From Hyphomicrobiales bacterium (GTDB taxonomy: Bacteria > Pseudomonadota > Alphaproteobacteria > Rhizobiales > Rhizobiaceae), in the NCBI GenBank assembly GCA_003577315.1, contig QEVK01000010.1:29253-93252 (forward strand): DNA of 64,000 bases, given 5' to 3'. The notes beneath the pieces were generated by a model. It was not told where the DNA came from and ran no database searches. It saw only the letters and a program-made list of their open reading frames with translations. Made by a program: the position numbers and the translations under genes. This document shows, one piece after another, positions 8,866 to 16,772 of this stretch (position 1 is the stretch's first letter; the number at the start of each line of letters is the position of its first letter).

Positions 8866-8925
8866 AGCTTCTCCCGGAATGAAGGATCATCTTGACTGAT
8901 TCCCCCGCACTCCGGGACCAGACAC

Positions 8926-9540
8926 CTAGTGGGCGAAGATGTCGTCCTCGCTCCAGCCCATCAGGTCGAGCTTCGCGCGTGTCGGCAGGAAGCGGAAGCA
9001 GGCCTGCGCCTCCTTCTCGCGGCCGTCGCGGGCGAGGCGGCCGGCCAGCTTGTCGCGCAGCCGGTGCAGGTGCAGCACGTCCGAGGCGGCGTATTCGAGC
9101 TGCTCCTGCGTCAGCGTCTCGGCAGCCCAGTCCGACGACTGCTGGGCCTTGGACAGGCTGACCCCGAGCAGCTCGGCGCAGATGTCCTTCAGCCCGTGGC
9201 GGTCGGTGTAGGTGCGCGTCAGCTTCGAGGCGATCTTGGTGCAGAACACCGGCTCGGGCATGACGCCGAAGGCGTGGTAGAGCACGGCAAGGTCGAAGCG
9301 GCCGAAATGGAACAGCTTCGTCACCTTCCTGTCCTTCAGCAGCGAGACGAGGTTGGGCGCGCGCTTCTGGCCGGGCGCGATCTGGATCACGTCGGCGGTG
9401 CCGTCGCCCGGCGAAAGCTGGACCACGCACAGCCGGTCGCGGTGCGGGTTGAGCCCCAGCGTCTCGGTGTCGATGGCGATCGACCCGACGCCGTAACTGG
9501 AGAGGTCCGGCAGGTCGCCCCTGTGGAAGCGGATGGTCAT
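8926..9540 (-). CDS. Ribonuclease D-like 3'-5' exonuclease
   Basis: A 204-residue protein limited to the DEDDy exonuclease domain. The four acidic positions are visible: D and E in IAIDTETLGLNP, D in FHFGRFDLAVL, and Y-x3-D in EYAASDVLHLHRL. Full-length RNase D carries C-terminal HRDC domains that are absent, so this is the short rnd-like form common in alphaproteobacteria, expected to trim structured RNAs. The stop codon is almost fused to an IS481 end: only three bases separate them. It is followed by a dipeptidase gene transcribed in the same direction upstream. Confidence 0.9.
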   Translation of the reverse strand: MTIRFHRGDLPDLSSYGVGSIAIDTETLGLNPHRDRLCVVQLSPGDGTADVIQIAPGQKRAPNLVSLLKDRKVTKLFHFGRFDLAVLYHAFGVMPEPVFCTKIASKLTRTYTDRHGLKDICAELLGVSLSKAQQSSDWAAETLTQEQLEYAASDVLHLHRLRDKLAGRLARDGREKEAQACFRFLPTRAKLDLMGWSEDDIFAH

Positions 9541-9553
9541 GGCCCTCGCCCCC

Positions 9554-10948
9554 TCACTGTCCGGCGAGCGCGGCGATGATGCGCGCCCAGCTTCTCTGGC
9601 CCTTGTGGAACGACGACAGGTCGTACTTCTCGTTGGGCGAGTGGATGCGGTCGTCCTCGAGGCCGAAGCCGACCAGGAGCGATTCCATGCCGAGCAGCCG
9701 CTGGAAATCGCCGACGATCGGGATCGAGCCGCCCATGGCGATGGTCAGCGCCGGCTTGCCCCACTCGTCGGAGAGCGCGCTCTTCGCCCTGGTCACGATG
9801 GGCGAATCGTAGGCGAGCTGGATCGCCGGCGAGCCGCCATGCGGCTTGAAGCTGGCGCGGCAGTCGGCCGGCAGCCTTGCCTCGACGAAGGCGCGGAAGG
9901 CGGCGCGGACCTTGTCGGGGTCCTGCTTGTGGACGAGGCGGAAGGAGACTTTCGCCGATGCCTGCGCGGCGATGACGGTCTTGAAGCCCTCGCCCTCGTA
10001 GCCGCCCGAGATGCCGTTGAACTCGGCGGTCGGGCGCGCCCAGATCAGCTCCAGCACCGAACGGCCCTTCTCGCCCGAGGGAACCGAAAGCCCGACCTCG
10101 CCGAGGAACTTCTGCGCCGTCAGGCCGAGCGCGTCCCACGACGCCTTGACCTGCGACGGCGTCTCCTCGACCCCGTCGTAGAAGCCGGGGATGGCGACGC
10201 GGCCGATCTCGTCGTGGATGTCGGCGAGGATCTTCGCGAGGATGCGGATCGGGTTGGCGGCGGCACCCCCGAAATGGCCCGAATGCAGGTCGCGGTCGGC
10301 GGCGTGGATCGTCACCTCCTCGCCGACCAGCCCGCGCAGGCCAACGCTGATGGCCGGCGTGTCGCGGTCCCACATGCCGGTGTCGCACACGCAGGCGAAA
10401 TCGGCCTTCAGCTCCTGCGCGTTGGCCTCAAGGAACGGCCTGAGCGAGGGCGAGCCGGACTCCTCCTCGCCCTCGAACAGGAGCGTGATGCGGCACGGCA
10501 GGCCGCCATGCACCGCCTTCCAGGCGCGGCAGGCCTCGACGAACAGCATCAGCTGGCCCTTGTCGTCGGAGGAGCCGCGGCCGGTGATGACCTTGCGGCC
10601 GGGCGAAAGCTCGCGCACCGCCGGCTCGAACGGGTCGTGCGCCCAAAGCTCCAGCGGGTCGACCGGCTGCACGTCGTAGTGGCCGTAGAACAGCACGTGC
10701 GGGCTGCCTTGCAGGCCGTCGTGATGGGCGACCACCATGGGATGCCCCGCCGTGTCGCGCACGCTCGCCGCGAAGCCGATCGTCTTCAGGTCCGCCGCCA
10801 GCCACTCGGCGGCGCGGCGGCACTCGCCGGCATAGGCCGGGTCGGTGGAGATGGAGGGTATGCGCACGAAGGCGAACAGCCGCTCGAGGCTGTCGGGCAG
10901 GCTGGCGTCGATCTTGGCGAGCACGGGGTCGAGGACGGAGGAGGACAT
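9554..10948 (-). CDS. M20-family dipeptidase
   Basis: A 464-residue metallopeptidase of the ArgE/DapE/CPG2 group, with metal-ligand motifs GHYDVQP, GSSDDKGQL and the catalytic EGEEESGSPSL. The central dimerisation domain starts after TIHAADRDLHSGHFGGAAANP. The length and the DLHSGxxGG motif fit cytosolic non-specific or beta-alanyl dipeptidases, which hydrolyse short peptides. The start at 10948 gives the family's normal N-terminus; a longer open frame upstream is mostly non-coding-like. There is a 13-base gap to the RNase D-like gene, so the two are probably co-transcribed. Confidence 0.93.
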   Translation of the reverse strand: MSSSVLDPVLAKIDASLPDSLERLFAFVRIPSISTDPAYAGECRRAAEWLAADLKTIGFAASVRDTAGHPMVVAHHDGLQGSPHVLFYGHYDVQPVDPLELWAHDPFEPAVRELSPGRKVITGRGSSDDKGQLMLFVEACRAWKAVHGGLPCRITLLFEGEEESGSPSLRPFLEANAQELKADFACVCDTGMWDRDTPAISVGLRGLVGEEVTIHAADRDLHSGHFGGAAANPIRILAKILADIHDEIGRVAIPGFYDGVEETPSQVKASWDALGLTAQKFLGEVGLSVPSGEKGRSVLELIWARPTAEFNGISGGYEGEGFKTVIAAQASAKVSFRLVHKQDPDKVRAAFRAFVEARLPADCRASFKPHGGSPAIQLAYDSPIVTRAKSALSDEWGKPALTIAMGGSIPIVGDFQRLLGMESLLVGFGLEDDRIHSPNEKYDLSSFHKGQRSWARIIAALAGQ

Positions 10949-11048
10949 TTTCGGTCGGCCTTTCGATTCTGCGGCCGCGACCCTATCCCCGCGCGGCGCG
11001 GCGGAAAAGCCCTTCGCGCTTGGGCCAGCGGCCACCGACCGTGGCCGC

Positions 11049-11088
11049 AAAAAAGTGCCGCCGTGGCGGAGGGGGAAACCACGGCGGC
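11049..11088 (-). terminator. Rho-independent terminator of the candidate small RNA
   Basis: Perfect 10-bp GC-rich stem with a 12-base loop, followed on the minus strand by AC and six T residues. On the plus strand the same stem is followed only by CTTTT, so the minus orientation is the stronger terminator. Confidence 0.7.
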
Positions 11089-11193
11089 CTTTTACAAACG
11101 ATGCGGGAGCCCGGAGAGGGGGATAAGGCTCCCGCAATGTCCGGTTCAGGCGGGGGACGGGCCTATTGCCGGACTCGGCGAAAATTGCCGATG
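11049..11193 (-). ncRNA. Candidate small RNA with anti-Shine-Dalgarno loops
   Basis: No gene occupies 10949-11345. On the minus strand there are two hairpins: arms GCGGGAGCC/GGCTCCCGC (11103-11135), then GCCGCCGTGG/CCACGGCGGC (11057-11088) followed by six T residues, a good intrinsic terminator. Both loops carry the same C/U-rich sequence (TTATCCCCCTCTCCG and TTTCCCCCTCCG), able to pair with GGAGG ribosome-binding sites. Upstream, CTTGAA (11223-11228) and CCAAAT (11200-11205) are separated by 17 bases, resembling an RpoH-type promoter. This architecture recalls known alphaproteobacterial anti-SD stress RNAs; identity with a named family is not claimed. Confidence 0.45.
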
Positions 11194-11345
11194 CCCTGCA
11201 TTTGGGTCGCCGAAAGTGGCGATTCAAGGGCACGAAGATTACACTTTCGTAACATGCGCGTGATCGCCGTCCGCGCCCGCCGCGACAGGGGCCCGCGGCG
11301 GTTTGCGATGGACAGCGCCCCCGCCCCGCGCTACCCGTTTGCGCC

Positions 11346-14342
11346 ATGAAACAGGGCGATCATCTCTTCCTCGTCGATGGCTCGGGCTACATCTTCCGCG
11401 CCTATCACGCGCTTCCCCCGCTAACGCGCAAGTCGGACGGGCTGCCGGTCGGCGCGCTCGCCGGCTTCTGCAACATGCTGTGGAAGCTGATGCGCGAGGC
11501 GCGCAACACCGACGTGCGGGCCACGCCCACCCATTTCGCGGTCATCTTCGACTATTCGTCGAAGACCTTCCGCAACGCGCTCTATCCCGAATACAAGGCC
11601 AACCGCTCGGCGCCGCCGGAGGACCTGGTGCCGCAGTTCGGGCTGATCCGCAAGGCGACGGTCGCCTTCGGCCTGCCATGCCTGGAGATGGAGGGCTTCG
11701 AGGCCGACGACCTGATCGCCACCTATGCGCGGCTCGCCGCCGAGGCCGGCGCCGAGACGACCATCATCTCCTCCGACAAGGACCTGATGCAGCTCGTCAG
11801 CGCGACCGTGTCGCTCTACGACCCGATGAAGGACCGCGAGATCAACATCCCCGAGGTCATCGAGAAGTGGGGCGTGCTGCCGGAGAAGATGATCGACCTG
11901 CAGGCGCTGATGGGCGATTCGATCGACAACATCCCCGGCGTGCCCGGCATCGGCCAGAAGACGGCGGCGCAACTGCTGGAGGAGTATGGCGATCTCGACA
12001 CGCTGCTTTCCCGCGCCGGCGAGATCAAGCAGGCCAAGCGCCGCGAGACGCTGATCGCCAACCGCGACAAGGCGCTGATGTCGCGCGAGCTGGTGCGGCT
12101 GAAGACCGACGTGCCGGATGTCGAGCCGCTCGATTCGCTCGTGCTGCAACCGCCGGACGCGCCGAGGCTGATCGCCTTCCTCAAGGCGATGGAGTTCACC
12201 ACCCTGACGCGGCGCGTGGCCGAGGCATCGGGCGCCGACGCGGCCGAGATCGAGCCGGCCCATGTCGAGGTCGAATGGGGCGCACACGCGCACGGGCCGG
12301 ACATGGGGGCCGGGGAAAGCCCCTCCTCCCCCGCCGGACCTCCCCCCGGTGAAAACGGGGAGAAGGAAGACGGCCGCGACGCCGGCGCCTCCCTTGCCCC
12401 GCCCTTGCGGGGGGAAGGCAGGGGCGAGGGGGAGAATACCCCGGCCGCGCTCGCCGCATCCCGAGCGGCGCAGGCCGCGGCGGAAAAGGTCGACACCGCC
12501 GCCTATGAGTGCATCCGCGACCTCGCCACGCTGGAGGCCTGGATCGCCGAGGCGCGCGAGGCCGGCCTCGTCGCCTTCGACACCGAGACCACCTCGATCG
12601 ACCCAATGCAGGGCGAGCTGGTCGGCTTCTCGCTCGCCACGCGGCCGGGCCGCGCCGCCTATGTGCCGCTCGCCCACAAGGCGGGCGCGGGCGACCTGCT
12701 CGGCGGCGGGCCGGTCGAGGGGCAGATCCCGCTGCGCGAGGCGCTCGCGGCGCTGAAGGTCCTGCTCGAGGACCCCGCCGCGCTCAAGATCGGGCAGAAC
12801 CTCAAATACGACCTCGTCGTCATGGGTCGCCACGGCATCGGCATCGCGCCTTTCGACGACACGATGCTGATCTCCTACGTGCTCGACGCGGGGCTGAACG
12901 GCGGCCACGGCATGGACGCGCTGTCGCAGAAATGGCTCGGCCACACCCCCATCGCCTACAAGGACGTCTGCGGCTCGGGCAAGAACGCGGTCACCTTCGA
13001 CATGGTCGATCTCGACAAGGCCACCTGCTACGCGGCCGAGGACGCGGACGTGACGCTGCGCCTGTGGCGGGTGCTGAAGCCGCGGCTGGCGGCCGAGGGC
13101 CTGGTCTCGGTCTACGAGCGGCTGGAGCGGCCGCTGGCGCCGGTGCTGGCGCGCATGGAGGAGCGCGGCATCTCGGTCGACCGGCAGATCCTGTCGCGGC
13201 TCTCCGGCGACCTCGCGCAGGGAGCGGCCGCGCTCGAGGACGAGATCTACAAGCTGGCCGGCGAGCGCTTCACCATCGGCTCGCCCAAGCAGCTCGGCGA
13301 CATCCTGTTCGGCAAGATGGGTCTGCCCGGCGGCTCGAAGACGAAGACCGGCCAGTGGTCGACCACGGCGCGGGAGCTGGAGGACCTGGCGGCCGAGGGC
13401 CACGAGCTGCCGCGCAGGATCGTCGACTGGCGCCAGATCACCAAGCTGAAATCGACCTATACCGACGCGCTGCCGGGCTTCATCCATCCGCAGACCAAAC
13501 GGGTGCATACGAGCTACGCGCTCGCCTCCACCACGACCGGCCGGCTTTCCTCCTCCGATCCGAACCTGCAAAACATCCCGGTGCGCACGGCCGAGGGGCG
13601 CAAGATCAGGACCGCCTTCGTCGCCGGGCCGGGCAACCTGCTGATCTCGGCCGACTACAGCCAGATCGAGCTGCGCGTGCTCGCCCATGTCGCCGACATC
13701 CCGCAGCTGCGGCAAGCCTTCGCCGACGGCATCGACATCCACGCCATGACCGCCTCGGAGATGTTCGGCGTGCCGGTGGAAGGCATGCCGGGCGAGGTGC
13801 GCCGCCGCGCCAAGGCGATCAATTTCGGCATCATCTACGGCATCTCGGCCTTTGGCCTCGCCAACCAGCTCTCGATCCCGCGCGAGGAGGCCGGAAGCTA
13901 CATCAGGAAGTATTTCGAGCGCTTCCCCGGCATCCGCGACTACATGGAGGCGACCAAGGCGGCGGCGCGCGACAGGGGCTATGTCGAGACCATCTTCGGC
14001 CGGCGCGCGCACTACCCCGAAATCCGCTCGCCCAACCCCTCCGTGCGCGCCTTCAACGAGCGCGCGGCGATCAACGCGCCGATCCAGGGCTCGGCCGCCG
14101 ACATCATCCGCCGCGCCATGGTGCGCATGGACGCGGCGCTGGAGGCCGCCGGCCTCGCCGCCACGCGCATGCTGCTTCAGGTCCATGACGAGCTGATCTT
14201 CGAGGCGCCGCAGGACGAGGTCGAGGCCGCCATCCCCGTCATCCGCGAGGTGATGGAGAACGCGACCATGCCGGCGCTGGCGATGAAGGTGCCGCTCGCC
14301 GTCGACGCCCGCGCCGCGAAGAACTGGGACGAGGCGCACTGA
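11346..14342 (+). CDS. polA: DNA polymerase I
   Basis: A 998-residue replication and repair polymerase with three domains: 5' nuclease (residues 1 to about 295), 3'-5' exonuclease (about 385-585) and polymerase (about 600-998). Proofreading residues are intact: DTETTSIDP, LKYDLVV and YAAEDADV. Polymerase motifs A (ISADYSQIELR), B (RRRAKAINFGIIYG) and C (QVHDELIFEAP) are present. Residues of about 318-365, between the nuclease and exonuclease domains, are low-complexity and come from palindromic repeat DNA inserted in frame, explaining the slightly long protein. It is divergent from the dipeptidase gene, with the small-RNA candidate between them. Confidence 0.98.
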   Translation: MKQGDHLFLVDGSGYIFRAYHALPPLTRKSDGLPVGALAGFCNMLWKLMREARNTDVRATPTHFAVIFDYSSKTFRNALYPEYKANRSAPPEDLVPQFGLIRKATVAFGLPCLEMEGFEADDLIATYARLAAEAGAETTIISSDKDLMQLVSATVSLYDPMKDREINIPEVIEKWGVLPEKMIDLQALMGDSIDNIPGVPGIGQKTAAQLLEEYGDLDTLLSRAGEIKQAKRRETLIANRDKALMSRELVRLKTDVPDVEPLDSLVLQPPDAPRLIAFLKAMEFTTLTRRVAEASGADAAEIEPAHVEVEWGAHAHGPDMGAGESPSSPAGPPPGENGEKEDGRDAGASLAPPLRGEGRGEGENTPAALAASRAAQAAAEKVDTAAYECIRDLATLEAWIAEAREAGLVAFDTETTSIDPMQGELVGFSLATRPGRAAYVPLAHKAGAGDLLGGGPVEGQIPLREALAALKVLLEDPAALKIGQNLKYDLVVMGRHGIGIAPFDDTMLISYVLDAGLNGGHGMDALSQKWLGHTPIAYKDVCGSGKNAVTFDMVDLDKATCYAAEDADVTLRLWRVLKPRLAAEGLVSVYERLERPLAPVLARMEERGISVDRQILSRLSGDLAQGAAALEDEIYKLAGERFTIGSPKQLGDILFGKMGLPGGSKTKTGQWSTTARELEDLAAEGHELPRRIVDWRQITKLKSTYTDALPGFIHPQTKRVHTSYALASTTTGRLSSSDPNLQNIPVRTAEGRKIRTAFVAGPGNLLISADYSQIELRVLAHVADIPQLRQAFADGIDIHAMTASEMFGVPVEGMPGEVRRRAKAINFGIIYGISAFGLANQLSIPREEAGSYIRKYFERFPGIRDYMEATKAAARDRGYVETIFGRRAHYPEIRSPNPSVRAFNERAAINAPIQGSAADIIRRAMVRMDAALEAAGLAATRMLLQVHDELIFEAPQDEVEAAIPVIREVMENATMPALAMKVPLAVDARAAKNWDEAH
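12306..12440. repeat. Palindromic repeat units inserted in frame within polA
   Basis: A stretch of hairpin-forming DNA rich in CCTCCCCC and GGGGAGAAGG motifs, resembling the dispersed palindromes of rhizobial intergenic regions. At least two units are seen: one around GGTGAAAACGGGGAGAAGG and one pairing CCTTGCCCCGCCCTTGC with GGGGGGAAGGC. Its length keeps the polA frame open, adding roughly 45 residues to an interdomain linker. The related copy at 22171-22233 supports the repeat identity. Confidence 0.6.
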
Positions 14343-14415
14343 CAGATCAAAGTTAACTTGAAGGTAACAGGAAGCGAGGATGCTGCGCACCCGAATACCT
14401 GGGGGAGGGTGCGGG

Positions 14416-15858
14416 ATGAACGTGGCTCAGCTTCGCGTTTCTGACGAGAACGACACTATACTTCGCCACGACGCCGATATTGCCGCCATCGGCGAGCGGG
14501 CAAGCCGCCTCGGCGTCGAGATCGCCGACGTCGTCGGCCTGATCGACGACCTCGGCAAGCTCGGCCACCGCCAGATGGAGACGCTGAAAAGCGTGGTGCG
14601 CGAGGCCAGGGACACCGGCGCGGCCAACGCCCGGCTCGCCGCGTCGATGGAGGAGACGCGCGCCTCGGCCGCCGAGACGCGCGCCGTGCTGTCGGCCAGC
14701 GCCGACACGGTGGCGCGCACGCTGGACGGGGCGGTCAACGACCTGCGCTCGCTGAGCGAGGGCGTCATCGGCTTCGGCGCGTCGCTGGAGAAGGTCGCCG
14801 GGACGATCAAGCTGGTGCGCGAGGCCAGCGCCTCGATCAACGAGATCGCCCGCGAGACCCAGCTCGTCGCCCTCAACGCCTCGATCGAGGCGGCGCGGCT
14901 GGGCGACGCCGGCAAGGGCTTCGCCGTCATCGGCAACGCGGTCAAGGCGCTGGCCGACCAGATCGGCTCGGCCGCCAAGCAGAACGAGACGAGCCTCGCC
15001 GCCTTGCAGGACACGCTCGCCGCGCTCGACCGCACCTCGAAGGACAGCGCCGCGACCGCCGGGGCGGCCATCGAGGCCTCCGCGCAGGCCAGCGAGGCCA
15101 CGCGCACCATCCAGTCGCTGGTCTCGACCGTGGAGCAGCTCGCCGACCGCATCGACGGCATGGTCGACCCGGTGCAGCAGAACATCGCCGCCAGCGACCT
15201 GGTGCGGGTGCATCTGGGCGAGCTGGCGGGCATGGCGCGCGACAGCGACGGCAAGCTCGCCGCCGCCGGCCGCCGCTCGCAGGCCATCCTCGACATCTCG
15301 GAGGACTTCATCCTCTACATCGCCGGCACCGGCATCGAGACGCCCGACACGCCGCTGATCGAGATCTGCCGCCACAAGGCCGGCGAGATCGCCGCCCTGT
15401 TCGAGCAGGCGGTGGATGGCGGCCGCATCGCGCTTTCCGACCTGTTCGACGAGGACTACCGCCCCGTGCCCGGCTCCGACCCCGAGCAGGTGACGACGCG
15501 CTTCACCGCCTTCACCGACAGGGCGCTGCCGCCCATCCAGGAGCCGGTGCTCGCCATGGACGAGCGCATCGTGTTCTGCGCGGCGGTCGACCGCAACGGC
15601 TACCTGCCGACGCACAACCTGGTCTATTCCAGGCCGCAGGGCGACGACCCGGTGTGGAACGCCGCCAACTGCCGCAACCGGCGCATCTTTTGCGACCGCA
15701 CCGGGCTCGGCGCCGGCCGCAACACGCGGCCGTTCCTGTTGCAGACCTATCGCCGCGACATGGGCGGCGGCGCCTTCGCGCTGATGAAGGACATCTCGGC
15801 GCCGATAACGGTCAAGGGCCGCCACTGGGGCGGCCTCAGGATCGGCTACAAGGTCTGA
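14416..15858 (+). CDS. Cytoplasmic methyl-accepting chemotaxis-type protein
   Basis: A 480-residue protein without transmembrane segments or signal peptide. A long helical region (about 1-320) contains the MCP signalling tip [26 protein letters not shown], which binds CheA/CheW. A C-terminal domain (about 320-480) has the motifs [30 protein letters not shown] and [11 protein letters not shown], recurring in alphaproteobacterial soluble transducers, and probably senses a cytosolic signal. The start at 14416 has GGAGGG upstream; an ATG at 14380 is also possible. No che genes are adjacent, so the partner array is encoded elsewhere. Confidence 0.88.
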   Translation: MNVAQLRVSDENDTILRHDADIAAIGERASRLGVEIADVVGLIDDLGKLGHRQMETLKSVVREARDTGAANARLAASMEETRASAAETRAVLSASADTVARTLDGAVNDLRSLSEGVIGFGASLEKVAGTIKLVREASASINEIARETQLVALNASIEAARLGDAGKGFAVIGNAVKALADQIGSAAKQNETSLAALQDTLAALDRTSKDSAATAGAAIEASAQASEATRTIQSLVSTVEQLADRIDGMVDPVQQNIAASDLVRVHLGELAGMARDSDGKLAAAGRRSQAILDISEDFILYIAGTGIETPDTPLIEICRHKAGEIAALFEQAVDGGRIALSDLFDEDYRPVPGSDPEQVTTRFTAFTDRALPPIQEPVLAMDERIVFCAAVDRNGYLPTHNLVYSRPQGDDPVWNAANCRNRRIFCDRTGLGAGRNTRPFLLQTYRRDMGGGAFALMKDISAPITVKGRHWGGLRIGYKV

Positions 15859-15876
15859 CCGGAGCCGAAGGGCAGC

Positions 15877-16572
15877 TCACACCAGCCGGCCGGTCGCCGC
15901 GTCGGCGGCGTCGCGGATCGCGGCGATGTTCCTCGCATAGGCTTGCGCGCCGCCGCCCCTGAACACGGCCGAGCCGGCGACCAGCACGTTGGCGCCGGCG
16001 GCCGCGACCAGCGGCGCGGTCTGCGGCGTCACGCCGCCGTCGATCTCGATGTCGATCGGCCGGTCGCCGATCATCGCCCTGACCCGGCGCACCTTCTCGA
16101 TGACCGAGGGGATGAACGCCTGGCCGCCGAAGCCGGGATTGACCGTCATCAGAAGCACGAGGTCGAGCCGGTCGAGCACATATTCGATGACGCTTTCGGG
16201 CGTCGAGGGGTTGAGCGACACGCCCGCCTTCTTGCCGAGCGCCCGGATCGCCTGGAGCGAGCGGTCGAGATGCGGCCCGGCCTCGGCATGCACCGTGATG
16301 ATGTCGCAGCCGGCCTCGGCGAAGGCGGCGAGGTAGGGGTCTGCCGGCGCGATCATCAGGTGGCAGTCGAACACCTTGCTTGTGCGGTCGCGGATCGCCT
16401 TGATGACCTGCGGGCCGAAGGTGATGTTGGGCACGAAGTGGCCGTCCATCACGTCGAGATGGATCCAGTCGGCGCCTGCTTCGGCTATCTGCTCCACCTC
16501 CTCGCCCAGCCGCGAGAAGTCGGCCGACAGCACCGACGGCGCGATGATGGTTCGTGTGGGGGTGCTCGTCAT
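15877..16572 (-). CDS. rpe: Ribulose-phosphate 3-epimerase
   Basis: A 231-residue TIM-barrel enzyme interconverting ribulose 5-phosphate and xylulose 5-phosphate in the pentose phosphate pathway or Calvin cycle. Diagnostic motifs are [15 protein letters not shown], the metal- and base-bearing [23 protein letters not shown], and the phosphate-binding [10 protein letters not shown] and IEIDGGV. Length is normal. It is convergent with the chemotaxis gene, with 18 bases between stops, and divergent from the caspase gene. Confidence 0.97.
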   Translation of the reverse strand: MTSTPTRTIIAPSVLSADFSRLGEEVEQIAEAGADWIHLDVMDGHFVPNITFGPQVIKAIRDRTSKVFDCHLMIAPADPYLAAFAEAGCDIITVHAEAGPHLDRSLQAIRALGKKAGVSLNPSTPESVIEYVLDRLDLVLLMTVNPGFGGQAFIPSVIEKVRRVRAMIGDRPIDIEIDGGVTPQTAPLVAAAGANVLVAGSAVFRGGGAQAYARNIAAIRDAADAATGRLV

Positions 16573-16772
16573 GGCGGCGCTCCGGTTTCACGTGTCCGCG
16601 CTCGCCTAGCGCGCCGCGCTGCCGATGTCGAGAAAAAGCGGCCCCGCACCCAAGGTTGGACGCCGCGCCGGCGTCGAAGTCGTGTCCGATCCTTCAAACC
16701 GCTTTCAAATTGAGGCCCCATTCCTGTAGAAAACACGTTCCGCATGGGAAACCGGGGCCTGGGAGAACCTTC

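Larger units (their letters stand above)
7854..8925. mobile_element. Cluster of insertion-sequence remnants (IS110-, IS630- and IS481-type)
   Basis: About 1.07 kb between two intact genes in which no frame encodes a full protein. Fragments of at least four transposases lie head to head and on both strands, each truncated where the next begins, showing nested or successive insertions and deletions. The left part (7854-8184) reads like the untranslated leader of an IS110-type element. The right edge keeps an IS481-type terminal sequence (TGTCTGGTCCCGG read on the minus strand) starting three bases after the RNase D stop codon. Confidence 0.8.

Noticed and set aside
11421..14390. A 989-codon open frame antisense to polA
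   Set aside because: Long stop-free antisense frames are expected in high-GC genes with third-position GC bias. The translated product has no domain pattern, while the sense strand encodes a complete DNA polymerase I.
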